Positions 13,443 to 22,292 of a stretch of 64,000 nucleotides of DNA are shown here, in pieces. Origin of the DNA: DATKWD01 sp963704815 (GTDB lineage: Bacteria > Actinomycetota > Acidimicrobiia > Acidimicrobiales > Salinilacustritrichaceae). The position numbers and the translations under genes were made by a program. Numbering within the stretch: the stretch's first letter is position 1; the number at the start of each line of letters is the position of its first letter. The notes below the pieces were generated by a model. It made no database searches and was not told the origin of the DNA. It saw only the letters and a list, made by a program, of their open reading frames with translations. The DNA lies in contig CAVPHU010000001.1 in assembly GCA_963704815.1 (NCBI GenBank), forward strand, positions 496,001-560,000. Reading direction: 5' to 3'.

Positions 13443-14825
13443 TCAGTCCGAAACGATGCAGGTCACCCATGTTCCGCCCACCCGGCGATCCTCGGCGCAC
13501 CTCGGAACGCCGTCCGGTGGTGGTGGCGGCCCCTCCGCGGCGAACGACAGCAGCCAGGTCCGACCCGACGAGGACTCCGGGTCGAACACCTCGGCGAAGC
13601 CGTCCTCACGAAGCACGACCTCCGACCAGTTGCGTTTGATCGTGAACGCCCAGTTCAACTCGTTGCCCAGGTGCTCCGGAGCGATGGCCACCCGGTCACC
13701 CGGGCCTGCCTCGCGGTCGACGACGGCGATGGCTTCGAGGTTGCGTCCGGACGAGACCTGGTCGATGGTGGACGGGAGCATGAGGACGAACCCGAGGGCG
13801 ACCAGACCGACCGCCCCGATCGGGCCGAGCCGACGGCCGAGCCAGTCGGCGAGGAACGCCATCCCGACGATCGGCATCCAGACGCCGAGCGCCATGGTCC
13901 GCGGGATGAACAGGTGGGCCTTCACCCCGAGCACGATCAGGGCACAGGTCGGGACGACGAACCCGAGCAACGCGACACGCTGCAGGATCCGGTCGCGTCC
14001 CATGGCGAGGAATCCACCGATCAGGAGCGCCGGGATGAGGAACCGCGGAACCGACTGGTAGGTGAACAGGCCATCGAGCGTGAACTCGACCCAGCTCAGG
14101 CTGACGAGCGGGAACGTGTCCGTGTCGCCGCTGCCGGACTGGTGGAGGAACGCCGGTCCCCAGAGCACGGCCCACAGCATCAACGGCACGGCGATCGCGG
14201 CTCGGAACTCCCAGGCCGATCGATCCCGCCGGAGCCCCGGGAGCAACGCCAGGCAGACGAGGAAGACGAGAGCCGAGTAGTGGGTGAACAGCACGGCGAG
14301 CGCCAGCACGAACACCACCCACGTGTCGCGCCGGGACGGACGTCGCAGCCAGCGCTCGCACGTCCAGGCGAGGAGGACGCCGGCCAGCGCGAGGAACGCA
14401 TAGGCCCGGGCCTCGCGCCCGTGCAGGACGAGAAAGGTCGACACGGACGCGAGTGCGACGGCGATGGGCGCGACCCGCCCACGATCACGGAGCCACACGC
14501 CGAGTGCGACGAGGGTGCCGATCGAGGCGAGGACCGACGGGACCCTGAGCCAGAACTCGCTGCCGTCCGGCACCAGCAGCCCGACCGTCAGGTAGGCGAG
14601 CGGCGGATGAACGTCGATGTTCCACGTGCGCTCGATGATCTGGGGAATGCTGAGGTTGGTGGCAGCGCCCGTCCAGGTCTCGTCGTAGGTGAGCCCGTAG
14701 CTCCCCAGATTCCACAGACGTAGCCCCACGCCGAGCGCGACCGTGGCGAAGGCGAAGATCCACCACCGGCGGAGTTCGGTGCTGAACCGGCTCGTGTCGG
14801 GCGCGACGTCGGTGAGTTGTGTCAC
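13443..14825 (-). CDS. GT39/PMT-like polytopic glycosyltransferase
   Basis: 460 residues with about ten TM helices. The first periplasmic loop carries acidic pair YDETWTGA, and NIDVHPPLAYLTVGLL matches the His-Pro-Pro motif of the PMT_2/ArnT-like GT-C fold, which uses polyprenyl-phosphate sugars on the outer face of the membrane. The C-terminal soluble tail is about 100 residues. GTG at 14825 overlaps the rapZ stop by four bases (GTGA), so the gene belongs to the uvrC-rapZ operon. It occupies the place where yvcK-whiA usually lie. The substrate is unknown. Confidence 0.8.
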   Translation of the reverse strand: MTQLTDVAPDTSRFSTELRRWWIFAFATVALGVGLRLWNLGSYGLTYDETWTGAATNLSIPQIIERTWNIDVHPPLAYLTVGLLVPDGSEFWLRVPSVLASIGTLVALGVWLRDRGRVAPIAVALASVSTFLVLHGREARAYAFLALAGVLLAWTCERWLRRPSRRDTWVVFVLALAVLFTHYSALVFLVCLALLPGLRRDRSAWEFRAAIAVPLMLWAVLWGPAFLHQSGSGDTDTFPLVSLSWVEFTLDGLFTYQSVPRFLIPALLIGGFLAMGRDRILQRVALLGFVVPTCALIVLGVKAHLFIPRTMALGVWMPIVGMAFLADWLGRRLGPIGAVGLVALGFVLMLPSTIDQVSSGRNLEAIAVVDREAGPGDRVAIAPEHLGNELNWAFTIKRNWSEVVLREDGFAEVFDPESSSGRTWLLSFAAEGPPPPPDGVPRCAEDRRVGGTWVTCIVSD

Positions 14826-15667
14826 CGATCGACGTCGCGATGGTGCACCGACGGGTCGTACCCGCGGCGTCGGATCAGCTTGGCCAGTTCGTCGGCGACC
14901 GCCACCGCACGGTGGCGACCTCCGGTGCAACCCACGGCGACGGTGAGATACGACTTCCCCTCGGCGACGTAGGCAGGGAGCAGCGTCGCGAGCAGGTCGT
15001 CGAGCTTCACCAGGAACTCGCGGGTGATGGGCTGCAGCAGGACGTAGTCGCGAACCGACTGGTCGCGCCCGGTCAGCGGGCGCAGGTCGTCGACCCAGTG
15101 CGGATTGGGGAGGAAGCGGAGGTCGAAGACCAGGTCGGCGTCGAGCGGGACTCCGTGCTTGTAGCCGAAGGACTGGATGGTGATCGTCATCTGCTCGTCG
15201 GCCTCGTCGCCGAACAGCTCGACGACTCGATCGCGGAGCTCGTGGACGTTCAGCTCGGAGGTGTCGACCACGACGTCGGCTTCGGCCTTCACGTCCTCGA
15301 TGAGCGCCCGTTCGCCTTCGATGGCGGCGGTCAGGTTGCCGGTGGACAGCGGGTGTCGACGGCGGGTGTTCTCGTAGCGACGGACGAGGACGTCGTCGGC
15401 CGCGTCGAGGAACAGGATGCGTACGTCGTACCCCGAGCTGCGCAGCCAGCTCAGCTCGCCGACCAGCTCGTCGTGGTAGAGCCCACCACCGGCCACGAGG
15501 GCGACCCGACTGATCGACGAACCCGGCGCCTCGGCCAGATCGACGATGCGAGGGATGAGCGGCGGCGGCAGGTTGTCGATGACGAACCACCCGAGGTCCT
15601 CGAAGGAGTCGGCCGCCTGCGACCGACCTGCGCCTGACATCCCGGTGATGACCACGTACTCGCTCAT
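14822..15667 (-). CDS. rapZ: RapZ/YvcJ-family nucleotide-binding protein
   Basis: 281 residues. N-terminal P-loop ITGMSGAGRSQAA, with Arg where most P-loops have Lys (normal for this family in actinobacteria), WFVIDNLPPPLIP, and the C-terminal half QSFGYKHGVPLDADLVFDLRFLPNP and GCTGGRHRAVAV. E. coli RapZ controls amino-sugar metabolism by binding small RNAs; the actinobacterial role is less clear. It overlaps both neighbours by four bases (ATGA at 15664-15667, GTGA at 14822-14825). Confidence 0.95.
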   Translation of the reverse strand: MSEYVVITGMSGAGRSQAADSFEDLGWFVIDNLPPPLIPRIVDLAEAPGSSISRVALVAGGGLYHDELVGELSWLRSSGYDVRILFLDAADDVLVRRYENTRRRHPLSTGNLTAAIEGERALIEDVKAEADVVVDTSELNVHELRDRVVELFGDEADEQMTITIQSFGYKHGVPLDADLVFDLRFLPNPHWVDDLRPLTGRDQSVRDYVLLQPITREFLVKLDDLLATLLPAYVAEGKSYLTVAVGCTGGRHRAVAVADELAKLIRRRGYDPSVHHRDVDR

Positions 15668-16425
15668 GCCCCGACTCCTTCCCCGTCACGATACGTCCGA
15701 CGGGCGACGAGGAGGAGCAACCGCGGAATGGCCCGGGCCGCCTCGTAGCCGGGGCACTGCTCGAGGAACTCGGGCGGGGGCTCGGGTTCCTCCATCCGTT
15801 CGACCAGGAGGCCGCGATCGCTCATGGCGTTCACGTACCGCCCCAACGGCCGGTGCACGAAGGGAAGCCGGATCCCGGGCTCGACCTCCTCGATGGTCAC
15901 CTGTTCGGTCAGGTAGGGGCCGACCCGCCAGTACTGCTCGGGTGGGTCGACCATGTGGTCGTCGATCCAGCCGCTGTCGGGCGTCTGGATCAGTGGGTGG
16001 TTGAGGAAGAGCAGGAACCGTCCACCCGGTTCGAGGACCCGAGCCACCTCGGCGATGGCATCGTCCATCGCGTCGATGTGCTCGAAGACCAGGCAGGCCA
16101 CGACGGCGTCGAACACGGCGTCACGAAACGGCAGGCGATCCGCGCGTGCCTCGCCGTACACCGGGCCGCCGCCGCGGTCGGCCGCGAGGGCGATCTGCGC
16201 CCGGGTCGGGTCGATGCCGATCACGGTCGCGACCCCGTCGGCCTTCGCCTGCCGCGCGATCTGGCCCTCGCCGGTCCCGACGTCGAGCACCGCCCGTGCC
16301 CCGTCGAGATGCCTCGACGCCAGCGGAATGATCTGGTCGACGTACTCGGGATCGACCCCGTCGGTGAACCCCTCCTGCCACCAGGACGCGTGGGCCTCCC
16401 ACAGACCCTCGGGCTCGGCGGTCAC
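15664..16425 (-). CDS. SAM-dependent methyltransferase (class I)
   Basis: 253 residues from GTG 16425, chosen because it forms a GTGA overlap with the uvrC stop. Motif I VLDVGTGEGQIARQA, acidic motif II VIGIDPTRAQI, motif III FDAVVACLVFEHI and post-motif EVARVLEPGGRFLLFLNHP indicate a UbiE/type-11 fold. No substrate-specific feature is visible. Its position between uvrC and rapZ, fully overlapping, implies cotranslation with a repair gene. Confidence 0.85.
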   Translation of the reverse strand: MTAEPEGLWEAHASWWQEGFTDGVDPEYVDQIIPLASRHLDGARAVLDVGTGEGQIARQAKADGVATVIGIDPTRAQIALAADRGGGPVYGEARADRLPFRDAVFDAVVACLVFEHIDAMDDAIAEVARVLEPGGRFLLFLNHPLIQTPDSGWIDDHMVDPPEQYWRVGPYLTEQVTIEEVEPGIRLPFVHRPLGRYVNAMSDRGLLVERMEEPEPPPEFLEQCPGYEAARAIPRLLLLVARRTYRDGEGVGA

Positions 16426-18269
16426 GTGCGCACCTTGGCGTGGACGGCGTCGGCCACCTTGTCCGGGAGCCACGACAGCGCCCGCAGCTCACTCAGGCTC
16501 GCCTCGCGCACCTTCTTCACGCTCCCGAGCTCGGCCACCAGGCGCTTCTGACGCACCGGTCCCAGGCCGGGAATGTCGTCGAGCACCGAGGTCGTCATCC
16601 GCTTGTTGCGCAGCTCGCGGTGATAGGTGATGGCGAAGCGGTGCGCTTCGTCGCGGATCCGTTGCAGCAGATAGAGCGCCTCGGAGCCGCGAGGCAGCCG
16701 AATGGACTCGCGGCGACCGGGAACGAAGACCTCCTCGAACTGCTTGGCCAGCGCCGCCACCGGGATCTCGCCGTCGAGGCCGAGTTCCTCGACCACGCGA
16801 CGGGCAACCGACAGCTGCCCCTTGCCGCCGTCCACCAGCAGGAGCTGCGGCGGGTAGCTGAATCGCCCTTCCCGTTCGCTGACCGGAACGTCCCGCTCCT
16901 GGACATAGGCCGTGAGCCGGCGGGTGAGGACCTCCTCCATCGCGGCGAAGTCGTCGTTGCCGGCCACCTCCTTGATCTTGAAGCGGCGGTACTCGCTCTT
17001 CTTCGGGAGCGCGTCCTCGAGCACGACCATCGACCCGACATAGTCGCTGCCCTGGATGTGGCTCATGTCGTAGCACTCGATCCGCAGCGGGGCGAGGGGC
17101 AGATCGAGGTGCTCCTGGAGCTCACTCAGCGCACGGGAACGGCTGTTGTGATCGGTCGACCGCTTGAGGCGGTGCCGCAGGAACACCTCCTCGGCGTTCT
17201 TGGTCACCGTCTCCTGCAATCGGCGCTTGTCGCCCCGATGCGGGACCCGGATCTCCACGGCGGTCTCGCGCACCGACGAGAGCCAGCGCCGGTAGAGGTC
17301 GACGTCGTCGGGCTCGGTCGGCACGACCACCAGGTTCGGGATCTCGAGTCGGTCGTCGTCGTAGAGCCCTTCGAGCACGTCGCCCACCAACTCGCCCGAC
17401 GTCAGGTCCTCGACCTTGTCGACGATGAATCCCTTGCGTCCCTGGACCCGGCCGCGACGGACCAGGAACACCTGCACCGCGGCCTCCAGTTCGTCCTCGG
17501 CGATGCCGATCACGTCGAAGTCCTCGTTGCGTTCGGCCACCATCTGCTGCTTCTCGACGGCCTTGCGGACGTTGGTGAGCCGGTCGCGGAAGCGGGCCGC
17601 CCGCTCGTACTCGAGGTCCTCGGCGCTGCGCTGCATCTCGCCTTCGAGATGGTCGAGCACCGCGTCGGTGTCACCCTCGAGGAACGACAGCAGCTGACGG
17701 GTGAGCGCGGCGTACTCGTCCGCGGTGACCTCGCCGACGCACGGACCGCTGCACTTCTCGATGTGGAACAGCAGACACGGCTTGCCCAGCTTCTGGTGGC
17801 GACCGAGCTTGCTGTCCGAGCAGGTGCGCAGAGGAAACGTCCGCAGCAACAGGTCGAGGGTCTCGCGGATGGCGTAGGCGTGGGCGTAGGGCCCGAAGTA
17901 CCGGACACCCTTTCGCTTACGACCCCGCATCACCATCGGGCGGGGCCATTCGTCGCTGACGGTGACGGCGAGGAAGGGATAGCTCTTGTCGTCGACGAGC
18001 CGAACGTTGAACCGCGGTCGGTGCTTCTTGATGAGGCTGTACTCGAGCATGAGGGCTTCGACGTCGTTGCGGACCTGGATCCACTCGACGGTCTCGGCGG
18101 TCGCCACCATCTGCGCCGTGCGGGTCGGCAGGTGCTTCTGGAAGTAGTTCGAGAGCCGGGAACGCAACGACTTCGCCTTGCCGACGTAGATGATGCGACC
18201 CTCGGCGTCCTTGAACTGGTAGGAGCCGGGGACGTCGGGGATCGATCCGGCCGGAGGTCGCTGCACCAT
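16422..18269 (-). CDS. uvrC: Excinuclease ABC subunit C
   Basis: 615 residues, intact. Makes both incisions in nucleotide excision repair. The GIY-YIG nuclease lies at the N-terminus (PGSYQF, RIIYVGKAKSLRSRL), a cysteine cluster CSDSKLGRHQKLGKPC..CSGPC near 145-175, a UVR helix (EYERAARFRDRLTNVRKAV), an RNase H-like endonuclease domain (ECYDMSHIQGSDYVGSMVV, LLLVDGGKGQL), and C-terminal HhH motifs (LDDIPGLGPVRQKRL). ATG 18269 gives the family N-terminus; the longer upstream frame is not credible. First gene of the uvrC-methyltransferase-rapZ-GT operon. Confidence 0.97.
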   Translation of the reverse strand: MVQRPPAGSIPDVPGSYQFKDAEGRIIYVGKAKSLRSRLSNYFQKHLPTRTAQMVATAETVEWIQVRNDVEALMLEYSLIKKHRPRFNVRLVDDKSYPFLAVTVSDEWPRPMVMRGRKRKGVRYFGPYAHAYAIRETLDLLLRTFPLRTCSDSKLGRHQKLGKPCLLFHIEKCSGPCVGEVTADEYAALTRQLLSFLEGDTDAVLDHLEGEMQRSAEDLEYERAARFRDRLTNVRKAVEKQQMVAERNEDFDVIGIAEDELEAAVQVFLVRRGRVQGRKGFIVDKVEDLTSGELVGDVLEGLYDDDRLEIPNLVVVPTEPDDVDLYRRWLSSVRETAVEIRVPHRGDKRRLQETVTKNAEEVFLRHRLKRSTDHNSRSRALSELQEHLDLPLAPLRIECYDMSHIQGSDYVGSMVVLEDALPKKSEYRRFKIKEVAGNDDFAAMEEVLTRRLTAYVQERDVPVSEREGRFSYPPQLLLVDGGKGQLSVARRVVEELGLDGEIPVAALAKQFEEVFVPGRRESIRLPRGSEALYLLQRIRDEAHRFAITYHRELRNKRMTTSVLDDIPGLGPVRQKRLVAELGSVKKVREASLSELRALSWLPDKVADAVHAKVRT

Positions 18270-18298
18270 CGGGCCCAAGGCTACGGGTCGCCCCGAGT

Positions 18299-19681
18299 TC
18301 AGCGCCCGTGCTCGTCGAGACGGGCGATGGTCCGCTGATCGAAGCGCTGCGATTCGGGATAGCGCTCGAACTCTTCTTCGGAGTACACCATCTCGGCATC
18401 GACCTCGCGGCTCCCGCGGAGCAGTTGCACGGCCCCACGAATCGTCGAACCATCGGCGAACGGGGTGATGTTGTCGACGATGACGAGAGTCGGCCCGACG
18501 ATGACCGTCCTGCCGGGCTCGGCGACCTCCTCGACCGCCCGCGCGATGCGGTCTCCGTCGGCGGCCGCCTCGGACCACAGTCCGGTGCGGTACCAGCGAA
18601 CGTCCACCGCCAGCACCAGCAGCACCAGCCCCACGGTGACGGCGACCGAGCGACGCCAGGTCCAGAGCGACACCAGGAGGCCGGCGTACACCATCGCCGC
18701 ACCGAAGGCCGAGAGGTAGTTGGACCGGTCACCCGCGCCGAGCGGTTCATAGAGGTAGCGCACGTACGGCGTGGTCCCGAGCGCCACGACGACGGCACCT
18801 GCGACAACGAGTCCGAATCGCGACGGATCTCGGTCCTTCGGGCCGACGATGCCCCTCGAGAAGACCAGCGTCGAGCCGGCGAGAGCAGAGAGGACGAGCA
18901 GGTCACCCATCGCATCGGTGGTGGTGAAGGGCCAGGCGAAGTTCGCAGGAACGACCAGTGACAGGTCGGGAACCGTCTCGAGCGCCTCGCGTGCGACGTT
19001 CCAGTGCAGATACGACCAGAGACCCGCCACCGCCGCCCCGACGCCGATCGCGATCGTGAACGGCCAGTCGATGCGGCGACGAGCCAACCACTGCACGGCG
19101 AGCACCCCGGGCAGCAGCACTGCTGCGACGGACTCGTACGACCACAGCGCGGCGACCGTCAGCAGCACCGCCAGCACCGCATGTCGCCGCGTCCGATCCG
19201 GGCGGGCGGCCACATCGAGCACGGCGACCGCACACAACTGAGCGAGCCCGGCCTGGGCGACGGCGGGCCAGGTCTCGAGCGACAGGTGGCTGGGCACCAC
19301 CACCCATGCCGCGGCGGCCGTCGTCGCAGCGATCGGTGAGACGAACCTCACCAGAAGCCGGCGAAACAGCACCGCCGTGGTTCCGGCCATCGCAGCCATC
19401 GTCAGCAGCATGGGGGCGGGGTGAGGGCCGATGATCCCGTAGAACACCGTGTACACGAGGCGACCGACCGGCCGGTCGCCACCGGCCTGCACCACCCCCG
19501 TCACACCCTCGAACGAGGCGTTCCGAAGATAGAACCAGTCGTCGAGAAGGAATCCCGAACCCCGCAGGAGATGCACGCCGGCGAAGAGCAGGGGCAGGCC
19601 GAACAGCGCCGCCTTGACCGCCGTGGTCGAAGCCCGGAACGGTGAGGCAGGCGCAGCCGGCCGAGCTTCCGTCGCCAGCAT
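18299..19681 (-). CDS. Polytopic membrane protein, GT-C glycosyltransferase-like
   Basis: 460 residues with about ten hydrophobic helices and a C-terminal periplasmic tail. The first loop has an acidic pair (FLLDDWFYLRNASFEG), as in many GT-C enzymes, and HLSLETWPAVAQAG follows later. The start ATG 19681 abuts the upstream gene in a TGATG junction. Sugar donor and acceptor are unknown; a membrane protein of polyprenyl-phosphate sugar transfer is the best guess. Confidence 0.65.
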   Translation of the reverse strand: MLATEARPAAPASPFRASTTAVKAALFGLPLLFAGVHLLRGSGFLLDDWFYLRNASFEGVTGVVQAGGDRPVGRLVYTVFYGIIGPHPAPMLLTMAAMAGTTAVLFRRLLVRFVSPIAATTAAAAWVVVPSHLSLETWPAVAQAGLAQLCAVAVLDVAARPDRTRRHAVLAVLLTVAALWSYESVAAVLLPGVLAVQWLARRRIDWPFTIAIGVGAAVAGLWSYLHWNVAREALETVPDLSLVVPANFAWPFTTTDAMGDLLVLSALAGSTLVFSRGIVGPKDRDPSRFGLVVAGAVVVALGTTPYVRYLYEPLGAGDRSNYLSAFGAAMVYAGLLVSLWTWRRSVAVTVGLVLLVLAVDVRWYRTGLWSEAAADGDRIARAVEEVAEPGRTVIVGPTLVIVDNITPFADGSTIRGAVQLLRGSREVDAEMVYSEEEFERYPESQRFDQRTIARLDEHGR

Positions 19682-21066
19682 CACCGCCGGCCGGTCGGCG
19701 CGCACACCACGGGAGCGTGGCGCATCGACTCGGGCGGTTCGATGCCGAGCAGGCCGAGCACCGTGGGGGCGATCGCACTGAGCGGCACCCGCTCCTCGAT
19801 CTCGATCGGCTCGACGCCAGGTACATGGATCCACAGCAGCCCATCGGGGTGGTGCATCCCGCTCTTGGTGGTCTCGAGCCGGTAGAAGAGGTCGCCGAAC
19901 CGCACCTCGTGCTCCGAGTCGGCGAACACGATCGAGGCGTCAGGATCAACGGTGTCGAGCCGGGGACAGCCGGCGAAGACGTCGGCGCCGCTCCGACGGA
20001 CCGAGAACGCCGGAGCGTCCTCCAGCGAGGCAGCTTCGAGTCGCGCGGCGACGGACCGCGCCGCCGCGTCGTCATGGCACAGCAGGTGGAACTGACCGCT
20101 CATCACCGGACTGACCTCGGTGACGCCGGCCAGCCCGAGACCGTGATGGATCGTCTCGACCGACCGGGCACGGTACGGCCGGGTGCCACCGTAGGTGTCG
20201 CCGGCGACGTAGGGCTGCTGGCCGAGTGCGCTGCAGAACACGATGGCCGTGTCCTCACCGGCCAGGTCGATCGCCTCGCCCACCAGTCGATCCATGTTCT
20301 GGTATCCGGAGCGGATGGTGTCTGCGTGCATGGCGAGGTCGGTGTCGCTCGGCGGCATCTCGAACGACGAAGGATCGTGCTCGCGCCAGTGGTGGTGCTG
20401 GAAGTGCGCCGTGCTGTTCGCGAAGAACGATGCGAACACCGGATCCACCTCGTGGTGGTACCACCGGAAGACGTCCCACGCCATGCGGTCGAGCACCAGC
20501 GCCCTCGCCGATCGAGGTCGACCTCGCCGGCGTTCGGCGACCAGCTGCTCGAGTGCCGCGCGGGCGGTGCGAGCGCGAAGCCCGTGGCGCGCGAGGAACC
20601 AACCGAAGCGAGCCAGGTCGGCGGCGCCGGTGGTGGCCGCAGGGTTCGTGTGTTCCTGCACGTTGGCCCGCACGAAGGTCTCGAAGGGCTCGAACTCGGC
20701 CGGCAGGGCGTCGGCACCGACGCTCCAGGGGTCCGAGAGCGCCGCCCCACGGAGTCGGTCGGCCCGAACCGGCACGTTCATCGCGCCGCACTGCCAGACC
20801 GGATCGCCGGCGTCCGACACCGCTTCTGCGATCGTCGGCTGCGCGAGGAGCGCCGACTCCCCCAGCTTCTGGATGCCGTGGACCTCGGGCGGGGTGCCGG
20901 TGTGGACCGTGACCCACTGCACCCAGGGGTTCAGGAGCGGCGGGACCGCTTCGGGGTCGGTGAGCGCACGGGTCGAGAGCTGCTGGAGCCTCGCGAAGTT
21001 CGGCAGGGCGCCCTCGGCGATGAACTGATCCATGAGTGCCGGAGTCAGTTCGTTCAACTCCAGCAT
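19681..21066 (-). CDS. Alkaline-phosphatase-superfamily phosphodiesterase-like protein
   Basis: 461 residues from ATG 21066; GTG 21072, two codons upstream, is an equally possible start. The N-terminus LELNELTPALMDQFIAEGALPNFARLQQL is that of type I phosphodiesterase / nucleotide pyrophosphatase-like proteins of the alkaline phosphatase superfamily, with WVTVHTGTPPEVHGI around the usual nucleophile Thr, and PDGLLWIHVPG..APTVLGLLGIEPPESM near the end. These often modify surface lipids or glycans. It overlaps the next membrane protein by one base and diverges from nadA. Confidence 0.75.
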   Translation of the reverse strand: MLELNELTPALMDQFIAEGALPNFARLQQLSTRALTDPEAVPPLLNPWVQWVTVHTGTPPEVHGIQKLGESALLAQPTIAEAVSDAGDPVWQCGAMNVPVRADRLRGAALSDPWSVGADALPAEFEPFETFVRANVQEHTNPAATTGAADLARFGWFLARHGLRARTARAALEQLVAERRRGRPRSARALVLDRMAWDVFRWYHHEVDPVFASFFANSTAHFQHHHWREHDPSSFEMPPSDTDLAMHADTIRSGYQNMDRLVGEAIDLAGEDTAIVFCSALGQQPYVAGDTYGGTRPYRARSVETIHHGLGLAGVTEVSPVMSGQFHLLCHDDAAARSVAARLEAASLEDAPAFSVRRSGADVFAGCPRLDTVDPDASIVFADSEHEVRFGDLFYRLETTKSGMHHPDGLLWIHVPGVEPIEIEERVPLSAIAPTVLGLLGIEPPESMRHAPVVCAPTGRR

Positions 21067-21165
21067 CAGCACACGTCGAACCGATCGCTGAGCCACCTGA
21101 CCTGAAGCTACCGCCACACCGACGAGCATCGGCACATGCCCCGCCGTTCTTGAGGTGGGTGGCGG

Positions 21166-21171
21166 TAGGTT
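21166..21171 (+). promoter_or_regulatory. Putative -10 element, leaderless nadA promoter
   Basis: TAGGTT, six bases (tgcagc), then ATG at 21178, the same layout as at 6415-6427. No Shine-Dalgarno sequence precedes nadA, so a leaderless transcript is likely. The rest of the 110-bp divergent spacer shows nothing clear. Confidence 0.45.
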
Positions 21172-21177
21172 TGCAGC

Positions 21178-22272
21178 ATGCTGCGGCTCCAGAGCCCCCT
21201 GCCGGACGAGTACCTGTCGGCGACCGATGACGAGCTGGCGGTCCGCATCCGGGACGCCAAGGCCACTCTGGGCGACCGAGTGTTCATCCTCGGGCACCAC
21301 TACCAGAAGGAAGAGGTCATGGCCTGGGCTGACGCCCGGGGAGACTCGTTCCAGCTGTCGGTGCTGGCCCAGCAGCGACCCGAAGCCGAGTTCATCGTGT
21401 TCTGCGGTGTCCACTTCATGGCCGAGTCGGCCGACATCCTCACCAGCGACGACCAGAAGGTCGTCCTCCCCGACCTGAACGCCGGCTGCTCGATGGCCGA
21501 CATGGCCACGCTCGACGAGGTCGAGGAGGCCTGGGACGATCTGGCTGCCACCGTCGACATCGAGCGCGTGGTCCCGATCACCTACATGAACTCCTCGGCC
21601 GCCATCAAGGCGTTCGTGGGTGAACACGGCGGGGCCGTCTGCACGTCGAGCAATGCGCGGGCCGTGCTCGAGTGGGCCTTCGCCAAGGGCGACAAGGTGC
21701 TCTTCTTCCCCGATCAGCACCTCGGCCGCAACACCGGCGTGGACATGGGCTACTCGCTCGACGACATGGCGCTCTGGAACCCTCGTGACGACTTCGGGGG
21801 CTTGACCGAAGCCGAGGTCAAGGCTGCCTCGATCCTGCTCTGGCGGGGCCACTGCTCGATCCACCAACGGTTCCAGCCCGACCAGATCGAGGCCTTCCGA
21901 GCTGCCCACCCCGACGGGATCGTGATCGTGCATCCCGAGTGCCCGCACGAGACGGTGCGGTTGGCCGATCAGGTGGGCTCGACCAGCGGAATCGTCAAGG
22001 CCATCGCCGAGGCGCCCAAGGGGTCCACCATCGCCGTCGGCACCGAGATCCACCTGGTGCAGCGGCTGGCCATGGAGACCCTCGACAAGAAGGTCGTCTG
22101 CCTCGATCCGCTCATCTGCCCGTGCTCGACGATGAGCCGCATCGATGCGCCACACCTGGCGTGGGTGCTCGAGAACCTGGTCGCCGGCACGGTCGTGAAC
22201 CAGATCACGGTCGATCCCGAGACGACCGAATGGGCCAAGGTCGCACTCGACCGCATGCTCTCGATCGTTTGA
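21178..22272 (+). CDS. nadA: Quinolinate synthase A
   Basis: 364 residues. Condenses iminoaspartate with dihydroxyacetone phosphate to quinolinate in NAD synthesis, using a [4Fe-4S] cluster. The three cluster cysteines are visible in LNAGCSMADMA, VHPECPHETV and LDPLICPCSTM. Other family motifs are FILGHHYQKEEV, YMNSSAAIKA and FFPDQHLGRNTG. The usual partners nadB and nadC are not in the window. A glycosyltransferase follows 20 bases downstream. Confidence 0.97.
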   Translation: MLRLQSPLPDEYLSATDDELAVRIRDAKATLGDRVFILGHHYQKEEVMAWADARGDSFQLSVLAQQRPEAEFIVFCGVHFMAESADILTSDDQKVVLPDLNAGCSMADMATLDEVEEAWDDLAATVDIERVVPITYMNSSAAIKAFVGEHGGAVCTSSNARAVLEWAFAKGDKVLFFPDQHLGRNTGVDMGYSLDDMALWNPRDDFGGLTEAEVKAASILLWRGHCSIHQRFQPDQIEAFRAAHPDGIVIVHPECPHETVRLADQVGSTSGIVKAIAEAPKGSTIAVGTEIHLVQRLAMETLDKKVVCLDPLICPCSTMSRIDAPHLAWVLENLVAGTVVNQITVDPETTEWAKVALDRMLSIV

Positions 22273-22292
22273 CGCCGCGCGGCCCTGGTTCG

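Noticed and set aside
19681..22155. A long minus-strand ORF of 824 codons covering nadA
   Set aside because: Its first half is antisense to the clearly real nadA; only the part after about 21072 matches a protein family.
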